Below, piece by piece: positions 16,805-25,941 of a stretch of 64,000 nt of DNA (position 1 is the first letter of the stretch; each line of letters starts with the position of its first letter). Below the pieces are notes generated by a model. It was not told the origin of the DNA, searched no databases, and worked only from the letters and a program-made list of their open reading frames with translations. The DNA lies in NCBI GenBank assembly GCA_964434865.1, contig CAYSWV010000011.1, forward strand, positions 1 through 64,000. Direction: 5' to 3'. Source of the DNA: CAYSWV01 sp964434865. GTDB lineage: Bacteria; Cyanobacteriota; Cyanobacteriia; Thermostichales; Thermostichaceae. Both the position numbers and the translations under genes were made by a program.

Positions 16805-17737
16805 TTAAGCGCACATAGCACACTGTTCAGGTGTATAAGGTTGAAAATAGCCTTTAGCTTCAAGGGTTTCCAGGATAGTAGTTGATGGAGTTGCCGCTTT
16901 TAAGGCTCGGGCCAGCAGTCCTCGGAGCATTGCCAATCGAGAACCACTGTGGGCTTCAGTATTCAATTCGGTGAAGATAGTGATCTTATCGGTGGCAGAA
17001 AGGTAGCCTTTAACCTGTTCGAGGGCTGAGACCACTTGTTGAGGACCCACTTGAATCATCCCTAAAAAGCGAGTCAGAACCGCCAACAGTACTGGAGTAG
17101 ACGCCTCCAAGTTAGGAAGTGCCTGAAATGAGACTATCCCGGTAGCATGATGTTGAGCTTCGTCAGCTAAAAAGCCTTGATAAATAGCTGCCACATGGGG
17201 ATCCTGGCACGCTTGGGCCAAGCTACGATAGTGACTTAAACCCCACCCTTCCAGCACCACCTGGACTAGCAACAGCAGCACAGCTTTATCATTACAGTCA
17301 GCCAGATTAGCCAAAAATTGCAAAAAAGGAAGCCCAGCCAAGTCAGATTCAGGGGCCTCAACTAAACTCGATATCTGAGCTAAGTGAGTCGCCTCCTGAG
17401 CTGAAAACAACGCATACAACATCCGCTCTTCAATAGAATGAGCTAACAAGATCATCTTGGCTGTATAGCCGACACCAATTTTCTCAACCCCATACGTCTC
17501 AAGCAATAAATGATGATTGAGGTGTTGTAAAACAAACTGTTGCTCTGCAGGACTAGCCCTGCGAAAAATCTCGACTTGATCTAAACCATAGAAGTCAGGC
17601 TGCCACAAGGTAGCGAGGGTCTCATGGGGTAAAGGAGCAGGTAAAGACTGAGGTAGAGTCGCGTTTAAAATACGATAGCGTCGATCAGAAGATGGCAGGT
17701 GAGGTAGAGCTAAGCCAGCAATTGTAGATTTAGCCAT
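16805..17737 (-). CDS. Ferritin-like diiron protein of an oxidative cluster
   Basis: A 310-residue helical protein. Likely diiron ligand motifs are IEERMLYALFSAQEATH (E-x-x-H type near residue 95), EGWGLSHYRSLA and LADEAQHHATG, the last two spaced as in ferritin-like four-helix bundles. It ends in an odd cysteine pair (QCAMCA). The ATG at 17737 overlaps the Rieske gene stop by eight bases and has AGGAG upstream. A longer frame to 17896 lies wholly inside the previous gene and is rejected. It may be an oxygenase or desaturase acting together with the second diiron protein downstream; the substrate is unknown. Confidence 0.7.
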   Translation of the reverse strand: MAKSTIAGLALPHLPSSDRRYRILNATLPQSLPAPLPHETLATLWQPDFYGLDQVEIFRRASPAEQQFVLQHLNHHLLLETYGVEKIGVGYTAKMILLAHSIEERMLYALFSAQEATHLAQISSLVEAPESDLAGLPFLQFLANLADCNDKAVLLLLVQVVLEGWGLSHYRSLAQACQDPHVAAIYQGFLADEAQHHATGIVSFQALPNLEASTPVLLAVLTRFLGMIQVGPQQVVSALEQVKGYLSATDKITIFTELNTEAHSGSRLAMLRGLLARALKAATPSTTILETLEAKGYFQPYTPEQCAMCA

Positions 17738-18767
17738 GATCAGATGCTCCTGTTTGAATCGGTTGCCATGATCCCCACTCCAGAGCTTGTTGGCGTTCCA
17801 CATGCTGAATAAACTGCAGAATTGACCGGTCAGCCTGAATGGGCGTTTGAAGTGTAAATCGAATGGTTTGAAAAACCTGGGTATCGCCTTTGGCAAAGTA
17901 CTGCCCCACTTGTTGAGTCAGACCTAAGATCAAGCGGTTCAAGATCCAGCCTAAAGGACCGGGTCGGCGAGGGGTCAGGGCTAAAGTTTGGCCTTCAGTG
18001 CCTCCGTTTTCAAGCATTTTAAGCGCAAACACTAGATAGAAATGCAAGCGATCGGGGCCTAAGGTCACAGTACCCGTTGTGCCAAAGGAGTAGCTCAGAT
18101 TGTAAGTAATGACATCCTGATATAAAGGCCGCAGCAGCTTCACCAACCAAAACTCATCATCACCGCGAGTGGTGTTATGAAATTGGATAGTGTGTTGATT
18201 GATCTCTTGCTTCTGAAAGCTGATTTGAACCGGCAAATTATGAACAGTATTAAAATGTTGCTCATCAATGGCATTGATCATTAGCACATTAGGATGACAT
18301 TTTTTCACAAACCGGGGGCCTAAGACCACATCAACTTCAACACCCGCTAGTTCAGGTACCACCGGCAGATCAGCAGAGGGATCAGATCCTGTCCAAACCC
18401 AGATCAGACCATAGTGCTCAACCGTTGGCCAGGTTGCAATCGAAACAGGTAGGGGATCACTTAGGCAAGGAATAGTTTGACAACGACCCGATCGATCAAA
18501 TTGCCAACCATGAAAGAAACACTCGACGCTATCCCCTTTGACTTTACCCTCAGCTAAATGAGCACCCATATGGGGACAATAGGCATCTAGAGTCCCCACT
18601 TGTCCAGCTTGAGTCCGGTAGGTGACTAGCTCTCGCCCCAATAAAGAAACAGCCTTGATCTGACCTGGCCGTAACTCCCGAGCCGGCATGATCCAATACC
18701 AGCCCTGGGTAAAATGTTCAGCTCGATTAAAGAGTAGGGGTTGGTGGCTTGAACCAACGACTTGCAT
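17730..18767 (-). CDS. Rieske 2Fe-2S mononuclear-iron oxygenase (first of the cluster)
   Basis: A 345-residue oxygenase. The Rieske motifs are CPHMGAHL (C-x-H) at about 64 and CFFHGW (C-x2-H) at about 83. The mononuclear iron site is NAIDEQHFNTVH at about 166-177. These motifs match the KshA/Neverland/VanA-like single-component terminal oxygenases that hydroxylate, desaturate or demethylate steroids and aromatics. This copy is only distantly similar to the second Rieske protein of the cluster, so the two probably catalyse different steps. GAGG lies nine bases before the ATG. Electrons would come from the cluster ferredoxin. Confidence 0.9.
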   Translation of the reverse strand: MQVVGSSHQPLLFNRAEHFTQGWYWIMPARELRPGQIKAVSLLGRELVTYRTQAGQVGTLDAYCPHMGAHLAEGKVKGDSVECFFHGWQFDRSGRCQTIPCLSDPLPVSIATWPTVEHYGLIWVWTGSDPSADLPVVPELAGVEVDVVLGPRFVKKCHPNVLMINAIDEQHFNTVHNLPVQISFQKQEINQHTIQFHNTTRGDDEFWLVKLLRPLYQDVITYNLSYSFGTTGTVTLGPDRLHFYLVFALKMLENGGTEGQTLALTPRRPGPLGWILNRLILGLTQQVGQYFAKGDTQVFQTIRFTLQTPIQADRSILQFIQHVERQQALEWGSWQPIQTGASDHG

Positions 18768-18784
18768 GGATACGATACCTCTTG

Positions 18785-19534
18785 CTAACTCACCAAACTC
18801 AGATTTGATTCGATAGTAACTTCAAAATGAGGAGCTGTTGACCAGATGCGCTGGCCCGCTCGAGTCAAATTGGCTTCCGAAAATTCAGCTAGACAAACCA
18901 ATTCATCACCTTGAGCATGGCTAGGGTTGATCTGCTCGAAAAAGTGAATGTGGGGATCGTGCTGTCGAGTCTCAGGTACACCGGCTAGATGTTCCCGTAA
19001 AGCGTGGGGTTGAGCTAGCCGCACTACGCCATGTTCAGGATCATATAGGGGGCCAAAGCGTTCAATCGCTAGGTGATCCATCAGGGCTTGCATAAAGGGT
19101 GGCGTGGGTTGGTCAAAGCAAGGATAAAAGTGTCGACTAAAGGTTGATAGAAACCGATAGGTGCGAAACCCAGATGAGATTAGAAACCAATAGACTTTTT
19201 GTTGGCTAGACTGGCGGTGTAGCGAGCGAATGGCTCCAATCCAAGCTTTAGCTAGAATAGGACTTGACCAGGCACTGGGATCTACAATCGTATCCCCTGA
19301 AAAGATAATATGTAAGGTCTCACCCTGAAATATTGTTGGATAAGATACTAATGTCGAAAATCCTTTTAAGTTTTGTGAAGCTGGATCTCTGAGAATCAAT
19401 GCATGGCTTTTTTCAGCTAGATCTCGAGCAAACACAAAGGGATCCACCCCATAAAAATGACGATCAAGTAAATTAAACATCTCTACTCGATCAGACCGAG
19501 TCAGTTGGTGAGTTGAAATACAGTCAACTAGCAT
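18785..19534 (-). CDS. GNAT-like protein, first gene of the oxidative cluster
   Basis: A 249-residue cytosolic protein. Residues about 5-130 read like a GNAT fold: a beta strand with ALILRD, then LKGFSTLVSY, a central strand HIIFSGDTIVDPS, and a helix with SLHRQSSQQKVYWFLISSGF. The acetyl-CoA-binding R/Q-x-x-G-x-G/A loop is not clearly present, so catalysis is uncertain. The C-terminal 80 residues are unfamiliar. It is separated by 17 bp from the first Rieske gene and begins the operon, with about 470 bp of non-coding DNA upstream. Confidence 0.65.
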   Translation of the reverse strand: MLVDCISTHQLTRSDRVEMFNLLDRHFYGVDPFVFARDLAEKSHALILRDPASQNLKGFSTLVSYPTIFQGETLHIIFSGDTIVDPSAWSSPILAKAWIGAIRSLHRQSSQQKVYWFLISSGFRTYRFLSTFSRHFYPCFDQPTPPFMQALMDHLAIERFGPLYDPEHGVVRLAQPHALREHLAGVPETRQHDPHIHFFEQINPSHAQGDELVCLAEFSEANLTRAGQRIWSTAPHFEVTIESNLSLVS

Positions 19535-20003
19535 GACAAGTTATGTCCCTAACGATACAGGCACGGTTGAGCTTAGATCTGGTAGCGGGAAAACTCAGCT
19601 ATGAGATCTGTCTATAGCCACCCAGTTTGCCAGTAGGACTGATGGGATAACAAGGAGAGCCAGTGAGGTCAGCGTAAGATGGAGAAGGAACCTGAAGTAG
19701 GGTGAAGCAAACGTAGCTAGTGAGATCATCCTCCAACCTGGAGTGGTTAGTCAGTCAGGCGTTGACTTTGAGTTGACTTTGAAATCAAATCTCATGTTCA
19801 AGCTAAGCTAGGTGGGTCCATCCACGCTTAAGAATCTACGCTTAAGAATAGACTACAGGCAGACCCGCTACAGGACATGAGCTTGAGATTTCAACGGTAT
19901 TAACCGATCTTAGGTTGCAGAATCAAGGGTTGTTGCTATCTTGATAAGGGTCTAATGACTATGAGTATGGTCTTATGATACTAGGTGCAACCTGGAGTGA
20001 GAC
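19535..20003. other. Divergent intergenic region between the oxidative cluster and the glycosyltransferase
   Basis: This 469-base stretch has no gene. It must contain the promoters of both the minus-strand oxidative operon and the plus-strand glycosyltransferase. The right end has GGAG six bases before the ATG at 20004. A direct repetition of the short phrase cttaagaat around 19826-19848 and several gttgactttga-type repeats (19762-19780) are visible and could be regulatory, but I cannot assign a factor. Confidence 0.35.
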
Positions 20004-21008
20004 ATGTTGACCTATCGTGACGAGATCCAAGTTTCGATTGTTTTACCGTGTTACAACGAAGCTGATAATCTTGACTACCTGTTTGAACGGCTAAGTCGGG
20101 TGTTGGATAGCTTGCAGTTGAAATATGAAATCGTCTGTGTCAATGATGGCAGTCGGGATGCAACCCTTCCTCGCTTGATCAGTTATCATCATCAAAATCC
20201 TGCGATTAAAGTTGTCAATCTGGCCCGCAATTTTGGCAAAGAGATCGCCCTGACTGCTGGGATCGATTTTTCGCAAGGGGCGGCTGTGATTCCGATTGAT
20301 GCTGACCTGCAAGATCCACCTGAGTTAATTCCTGAGATGTTGGCTAAATGGCATGATGGGTATGATGTGGTTTATGCGGTGCGCCGAAGTCGACAGGGAG
20401 AAGGATGGATTAAGAAGACCACAGCCCTTTTGTTTTATCGTTTAATCTCTCGCTTAAGCCAGGTCCCCATACCGCAAAATACTGGAGATTTTCGGTTAAT
20501 GGATCGGCAAGTGGTCAATGCCATTCGCCAAATGCGAGAGCGAACCCGATTTATGAAAGGAATCTTTGCTTGGGTCGGCTATAACCAAACAGCTATTTAC
20601 TATGATCGGTCCCCTCGTTATCAGGGCCAGACCAAATGGAACTACTGGAAGCTTTGGAACTTGGCGGTTGAGGGCATCACCTCCTTTAGCTCTTTGCCCC
20701 TCCGGATCTGGAGTTATGTGGGCTTAAGCCTATCAGGATTAGCTTTTTTGTATGGGTGTTTCCTGATTGCTCGTACCCTGATTTATGGCGTCGATGTTCC
20801 GGGCTATGCTTCAGCATTGGTAATTGCCCTGTTTATGGGGGGGATTCAACTCATGAGTCTGGGCATTATTGGCGAGTATATTGGCCGCATTTTTGAAGAA
20901 GTGAAAGAACGTCCTTTATATTTAGTACGAGATTGCTACGGGTTTGATGATCCGGTCGGTCAAAAACGCTTAGAAGCAGGCCAATGGTATGGCAGGCCTT
21001 TGATCTAG
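20004..21008 (+). CDS. Family 2 glycosyltransferase, DPM1/GtrB type with two C-terminal TM helices
   Basis: A 334-residue membrane-associated transferase. The N-terminal GT-A domain has SIVLPCYNEADNL, CVNDGSRDAT and the nucleotide-metal motif DADLQDPPE at about 97-105. Two C-terminal TM helices follow, at about 233-257 and 268-290, with SLGIIGEYIGRIFEEVKERP after the second. This is the pattern of enzymes that put a sugar from a nucleotide donor onto undecaprenyl phosphate. The downstream gene, 28 bp away, encodes a large polytopic membrane protein that could use the lipid-linked sugar, so the pair may modify a surface glycan. GGAG lies six bases before the ATG. Confidence 0.92.
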   Translation: MLTYRDEIQVSIVLPCYNEADNLDYLFERLSRVLDSLQLKYEIVCVNDGSRDATLPRLISYHHQNPAIKVVNLARNFGKEIALTAGIDFSQGAAVIPIDADLQDPPELIPEMLAKWHDGYDVVYAVRRSRQGEGWIKKTTALLFYRLISRLSQVPIPQNTGDFRLMDRQVVNAIRQMRERTRFMKGIFAWVGYNQTAIYYDRSPRYQGQTKWNYWKLWNLAVEGITSFSSLPLRIWSYVGLSLSGLAFLYGCFLIARTLIYGVDVPGYASALVIALFMGGIQLMSLGIIGEYIGRIFEEVKERPLYLVRDCYGFDDPVGQKRLEAGQWYGRPLI

Positions 21009-21035
21009 CAATAACCATCTCTGTCTATTTCAATC

Positions 21036-22934
21036 GTGAGTCCTTGGGGTTATGCACACGTGAGTCAACCACAGAAGCTTTCATTACCTGTTAACTGGCT
21101 GATCAGATTGAGCTTGCTCTTGCTAGGCCTGGCCGTGATCGGTTGGGTCCTTAAACCTATGCTCGAAATCAGCTACCCCATGACCCACTCCACCCAGTTC
21201 AATTTAAGCTGGGGATTTCAGTATCAACGCCAATTTTTCCAAGGCCAGTTTTACCCCAGATGGCTGGAATTTTCAAATTTTGGGTTTGGGAATGCTACTT
21301 TTGCTTTTTACCCGCCACTATGTATGGTGGCCACACTACCCTTTAAGGCTCTGGGCTTGGGATTGAATGATTCGCTTGTTGCCAGTATGGGTTTAGCCGT
21401 GGGATGTTTAGGTTTGGGCATCTGGCTCTATGCTCGCTGCTTTTTTCCGATAGGGATCGCCGCAGGGGTCGCCGGGCTGGGCATGGTTGGGCCTTATTTT
21501 TTGGTGGATGTCTATCAACGAGGTGCCATAGGTGAAGCTTGGGCTATTGCAGTAGTCCCGTGGATTTGGTGGGGCTCTCAGCTGGTGGTGATCTATCAGC
21601 AACGAGTTTGGCCCATCATGGTTTTAGCCCTTGCCTACGGCCTGTTGGTTCTGTCTCACTTACCTACCCTACTGTTATTTACGTTAGCCTGGATACCCTT
21701 TCCCTGGATCATGGCTCCATCAGGCTCACGATGGAGTACGGTCCGACGTTGCTATACCGGGGCCGCTTTGGCCTTTGGCTGGACCGCTTTTTTTCTGTGG
21801 CCCGCTACCGTTGATCAAATCTTTGTCCAAATTGGATCGGTTAATGCCCTAACAGAGTATGTTCCTCAAAATCGACTGATGATTCAAGGGCTATTACAAC
21901 TACAACCCGAAATCACAACACACTGGTTTGAAACCGATCTAATTGGGCCCTGGTGGGTGATGGTGGGGATCATTGGTATAGGCGGTTTGGTTGTGAGTAG
22001 TGTATGGCTCAAATCCCACTTTTCAAAGATAGCCTTAGATCAAACTCATTATTCACAAGTGCTTCATCAAGCGGCTTTCTACTGGTGTATCACTGGCTTG
22101 ATCACATTGTTGATGATGACTGATATTTTAAGCTGGATCTATGCGTTATCGACTACATTGAGGCGGATTCAGTTTTCTTGGCGCTGGATGGGAATCACAA
22201 CTCTGCTGGTCCCTCTAATCTGGGGCTATCTCCTCTACATGGCCAGGTTAATGATACCTAAAGGCAACCGTTGGCTCCCTATCAGTATCAGCCTTGTGAG
22301 TTTAACGATTCTCAGTCTGGGGATCACAGGATGGCACGCCACTCAGGTTTTAGATCGAGCCACCTTTAATATTAGAGATATTCAACTATTTGAAGCTCTA
22401 GCGGATCAAAAGCAGTTTCCTTATGAACCCGAACAACGCCCGGGGCGCAGCTTTATTCACTGGCACTGGATCTTTCCTGATGGGCTAGCCTTGGTGGATG
22501 TGCCTGAGTATCGTGCTGATGGGGTAACCAAGCCAATGCCGCCGCCAACCGTAACGCCTCTGCTGCAGTGGCAGCCTGATTCTGAGTTTCCCCTGGAGAT
22601 CCTGGCCTGGGATTTTGGGCGCCGGCGATTTGTGGCAACTAATCCCTCAGACTCTGATCAAAGAGTGGTACTTAGAACCTTTTATTATCCAGCCTGGCGC
22701 ACCCAACTTGATCGGCACTTTCAACCCACAGAAAAGACAGCAGACGGTCAATTAGCCGTAACCATTCCCCCAGGAAAACACGATGTAACCGTAACCTACC
22801 TAGGTACACCCATGGATTGGCTAGGTCGAGTGGGAACAGGGGGAACTCTATTAGGTAGCCTGATTTGGTTACTTGTGACCCAGAAATCATTAGCTAAAAG
22901 CACAGTTCAGACTAGTGATTCGGGATCCTCATAG
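21036..22934 (+). CDS. Large polytopic membrane protein, probable GT-C-type glycosyltransferase
   Basis: A 632-residue protein with about ten or eleven TM segments between residues 25 and 430 and again near 600-620, with a soluble extracytoplasmic domain at about 440-595. A negatively charged and aromatic first loop (FYPRWLEFSNFGFGNATFAFYPP) is typical of the family often annotated as 6-pyruvoyl-tetrahydropterin-synthase-related or YfhO-like membrane proteins, which are probably GT-C glycosyltransferases. It starts at a GTG at 21036 with no strong ribosome site, and is likely coupled to the upstream GT2 gene. A role in adding a lipid-carried sugar to a surface glycan is inferred. Confidence 0.75.
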   Translation: MSPWGYAHVSQPQKLSLPVNWLIRLSLLLLGLAVIGWVLKPMLEISYPMTHSTQFNLSWGFQYQRQFFQGQFYPRWLEFSNFGFGNATFAFYPPLCMVATLPFKALGLGLNDSLVASMGLAVGCLGLGIWLYARCFFPIGIAAGVAGLGMVGPYFLVDVYQRGAIGEAWAIAVVPWIWWGSQLVVIYQQRVWPIMVLALAYGLLVLSHLPTLLLFTLAWIPFPWIMAPSGSRWSTVRRCYTGAALAFGWTAFFLWPATVDQIFVQIGSVNALTEYVPQNRLMIQGLLQLQPEITTHWFETDLIGPWWVMVGIIGIGGLVVSSVWLKSHFSKIALDQTHYSQVLHQAAFYWCITGLITLLMMTDILSWIYALSTTLRRIQFSWRWMGITTLLVPLIWGYLLYMARLMIPKGNRWLPISISLVSLTILSLGITGWHATQVLDRATFNIRDIQLFEALADQKQFPYEPEQRPGRSFIHWHWIFPDGLALVDVPEYRADGVTKPMPPPTVTPLLQWQPDSEFPLEILAWDFGRRRFVATNPSDSDQRVVLRTFYYPAWRTQLDRHFQPTEKTADGQLAVTIPPGKHDVTVTYLGTPMDWLGRVGTGGTLLGSLIWLLVTQKSLAKSTVQTSDSGSS

Positions 22935-23113
22935 CTGTATAATTAAATACAAGTCTTGCGGAAACCTTACTAGATCAGCCCTAGTCTTAGGACAAACGAT
23001 GCACTATGTCTTATAGAATAAGGCTTCTAAGTCTAGTCAAGAGTCCGAGGCGTTTAAAGTCTTTAACTGAGCTAGTAGTTTCTAATTCGTTCTGTTTTCC
23101 TAGGAGTATCAAC

Positions 23114-24157
23114 ATGAGTATGACCCGTCGCCAGATAATAATCGCTACCTTATCTTCAATTCTACTCGGCTTGGGTGGAATCTGGGCTGGACACAAGCTA
23201 CTCTCTAAACACCAGGTAGTGGCCCAAGCTCAAGAGCCTTTATCTGGAACGATGACACTTTATACCTCTGATCCAGATAGTATTATTAACCAAGTAATCA
23301 ATGATTTTAATGAAGTCCATCCTGAAATCAAGGTTAATATTTTTCGTTCAGGTGGAACTGAAGTCGTTTCAAAACTCCAGGCTGAAGCCCAGGCGGGTCA
23401 AATTCAAGCTGATGCCATCATGGTGGCGGATGGGGCTTACATTCAAGAAATGATCGAGAACGATGCGTTGCTGTCTTATCGACCCGAAAACGCAGATAAG
23501 GTGCCCGATATTTACCACTACGGCGATGATCAGGCTCATGAGGTCCGTCTAACGTTTGTGGTGATTGCTTACAACACGTTACAAGTCCAAACGCCACCTC
23601 AAGGATATGCTAATTTGCTGGATCCCCAGTACCGGGGCCGAATTGCTTCGACTAATCCTTTATTTAACGGTACTGCCTTTTCGCAAATGGGAACTTTTGT
23701 TAGTAAGGATGAGTTTGGGTGGGATTTCTTTGAGAACCTAGAAGCTAATGATGTGAAATTTGAGCAAGGTAACACCGGCTTAGCGGCTAAGGTTGCTAAT
23801 GGGGATTATGCACTAGCTAGTACGGTTGATATTGTTGTTCGATCACTGATCCGGGAAGGATCACCGATTCGGTATGTGTGGCCCCAAGAAGGAACACTGC
23901 AGATTCAAACGCCTTTTGCCATTTTGAAGGATAGTCCGAATGTAGAGCTTGCTAAAACCTTATTGGATTATCTGTATTCTGATCGAGCTCAGAATCTCTA
24001 CCTAGATTTGGGATTTGTATCGCCCCGTGAGGATCTGCCAAAGCCTGATGATGAGGCCTTGGGTGAGATCAATGTCATTCAGGTTGACAATGACTATATT
24101 AAATTGAATCGAGAAGCCTTACGAGAGGGGTTTACACAACGCTTTGGTGGGGCTTAA
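23114..24157 (+). CDS. ABC-importer solute-binding protein (iron/phosphonate-type family), Tat-like signal
   Basis: A 347-residue periplasmic binding protein. The start is the ATG at 23114, with AGGAG seven bases upstream; the longer frame from 23006 lacks this. The N terminus TRRQIII followed by a hydrophobic stretch resembles a twin-arginine signal, as known for FutA2. The mature part begins GTMTLYTSDPDS and matches the family of Fe(III)/2-aminoethylphosphonate binding proteins. The tyrosine-rich metal site of FutA (YY pairs, early NVYSSR-type motif) is not seen, so the ligand may not be iron. It is followed by a fused permease and an ATPase gene in one operon. Confidence 0.85.
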   Translation: MSMTRRQIIIATLSSILLGLGGIWAGHKLLSKHQVVAQAQEPLSGTMTLYTSDPDSIINQVINDFNEVHPEIKVNIFRSGGTEVVSKLQAEAQAGQIQADAIMVADGAYIQEMIENDALLSYRPENADKVPDIYHYGDDQAHEVRLTFVVIAYNTLQVQTPPQGYANLLDPQYRGRIASTNPLFNGTAFSQMGTFVSKDEFGWDFFENLEANDVKFEQGNTGLAAKVANGDYALASTVDIVVRSLIREGSPIRYVWPQEGTLQIQTPFAILKDSPNVELAKTLLDYLYSDRAQNLYLDLGFVSPREDLPKPDDEALGEINVIQVDNDYIKLNREALREGFTQRFGGA

Positions 24158-24214
24158 TCTGAGCACCATCTCCTGAAATTGATCTTAATCTCTTAAAAAG
24201 AACAAGGATTTGTA

Positions 24215-25939
24215 GTGTCAAATGTAACTCGACCCCCAGCTGCGATGAAACTATCCACTGGAGTGCTCTACAGCGGAGTTGGCCTGACTGTTGTTCTGGT
24301 TTTAGGATTGATTATCTATCCGTCCTTACTTCTGGTAGGGCAAAGTTTTTGGGCAGATCAGATCACGTTAGCCAATTATCAAGAGATCTTGAGTCAAACT
24401 CAAACTTATCAAGTGCTGGGAAATAGTCTAGTGGTGTCTGGTACTTCGACAGTGATAGCGACCTTTTTAGGCACTTTATTAGCTTGGTTAGTGGCTCGGA
24501 CCGATCTGCCTTGGCAACGGTTTTGGCGGGCAGCCTTGCTAGTACCTTATATGATCCCACCTTTTATTGGGGCGATTGCATGGACCTATTTACTGGGTCG
24601 GGCTGGCTACTTAAATAAAATTTGGATGGCCGTGACACAATCGTCTGATCCATTGGTGATTTTGTCTGGCCCCATTGGGATTATCTTTGTCATGACCTTG
24701 TTTAGCTTCCCTATCGCCTATCTGGTCACCCTAGGTCCTTTAGAACAAATGGATCCGGTATTAGAAGAAGCAGCACGAATGTCTGGTGCGAATCCGTTAC
24801 AAACGCTGAAAGATATTGTAGCCCCTTTAATCTTGCCGAGTATGGGGTCGGCAGCGCTGTTAATCTTCTTACTTCTGATGGCCAATTTTGGGATCCCTTC
24901 AGTGATTGGGCTACCCGATCGATACTACGTGATGACAACCCAGATCTATTCCTTAATTTTAAATTATTCAAAAGCTTACAACCTGCAACTTGCAGCGGCT
25001 TTAGCAATGGTGCTGGTTCTGATTGCAATCTTAGGATTACAGACCCAACACTGGATTTTAAGATCAGATCGATACCAAATTGTCACCGGGCGTAGTACCC
25101 AATCCCAGCCATTGGCCCTAAAAGGTTGGAAACCTGTGGTGCTAGTGGGGCTAGGAGTGCTACTAGGATTCACCGTAATAGCCCCCTTGATCGCGATCTT
25201 ATTGAATTCGTTGTTACGGGCCTTAGGCTTACCGCTAGCTTGGGAGAATTTAACGTTGAAGCACTACCATGCTGTGCTGTGGGGTGTCCCTAAAGTGCGC
25301 CGTGCAATCATAAACAGTCTCCTTCTAGCCACAGGCTCAGCTAGCGGAATCGCTGCTCTATCTATGTTGATCAGTTATCTAGTAGTACGTCTCAAGATCA
25401 GAGGTAGCCGCTGGTTAGAGGCTATGGTCACCATTCCCTATGCCATTCCGGGTACTGTGGTGGCCCTAGCTTTGATCCTGGCCTTTCTCAACCCAATTCC
25501 AGGACTTAGGATCACCCTGTACAACACCATTTGGATCTTATTCATTGCTTATCTAGGCCGATTTTTGACCTTTGGTCTGCGGTCTATCAGTGCTGGGCTA
25601 GCTCAAATCGATCCTGAACTTGAACAGGCGGCTCGGGTTTGTGGAGCGGCGCCAACTCGCGTGATTTGGGATGTCACACTGCCTCTGATCCGAAGTAGTG
25701 CCTTTGCAGGTTGGTTTTTAGCTTTTGTACCTTGCTTGGCAGAGCTAACGGTCTCTATCCTGCTAGCTTCAGTAGGGACTGAAACCCTAGGCACAACGGT
25801 CTTTGGTTTATATGAAGAAGGGAAAGTTGGTATGACAGCGGCCCTGTCGTTACTGGTAACAGGTTTAATCTTCGGGATCTATGGCTTGGCACGTTGGGCC
25901 ACTCGAGGGCAAGCGAGTGTCTGGAGTGGGGGGGGCTAA
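24215..25939 (+). CDS. ABC-importer permease with two fused permease domains
   Basis: A 574-residue inner-membrane protein, FutB/AfuB/SfuB type. About twelve TM segments are arranged as two homologous halves, each with an EAA loop: LEEAARMSGANPLQTLKDIVAPL near 185 and LEQAARVCGAAPTRVIWDVTLPL near 470. The fused double-permease form is typical of iron(III) and phosphonate/sulfate-like importers. It starts at a GTG at 24215 after AAGGA. It sits 57 bp after the binding protein and two bases before the ATPase start. It acts as the channel of the importer. Confidence 0.93.
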   Translation: MSNVTRPPAAMKLSTGVLYSGVGLTVVLVLGLIIYPSLLLVGQSFWADQITLANYQEILSQTQTYQVLGNSLVVSGTSTVIATFLGTLLAWLVARTDLPWQRFWRAALLVPYMIPPFIGAIAWTYLLGRAGYLNKIWMAVTQSSDPLVILSGPIGIIFVMTLFSFPIAYLVTLGPLEQMDPVLEEAARMSGANPLQTLKDIVAPLILPSMGSAALLIFLLLMANFGIPSVIGLPDRYYVMTTQIYSLILNYSKAYNLQLAAALAMVLVLIAILGLQTQHWILRSDRYQIVTGRSTQSQPLALKGWKPVVLVGLGVLLGFTVIAPLIAILLNSLLRALGLPLAWENLTLKHYHAVLWGVPKVRRAIINSLLLATGSASGIAALSMLISYLVVRLKIRGSRWLEAMVTIPYAIPGTVVALALILAFLNPIPGLRITLYNTIWILFIAYLGRFLTFGLRSISAGLAQIDPELEQAARVCGAAPTRVIWDVTLPLIRSSAFAGWFLAFVPCLAELTVSILLASVGTETLGTTVFGLYEEGKVGMTAALSLLVTGLIFGIYGLARWATRGQASVWSGGG

Positions 25940-25941
25940 TT

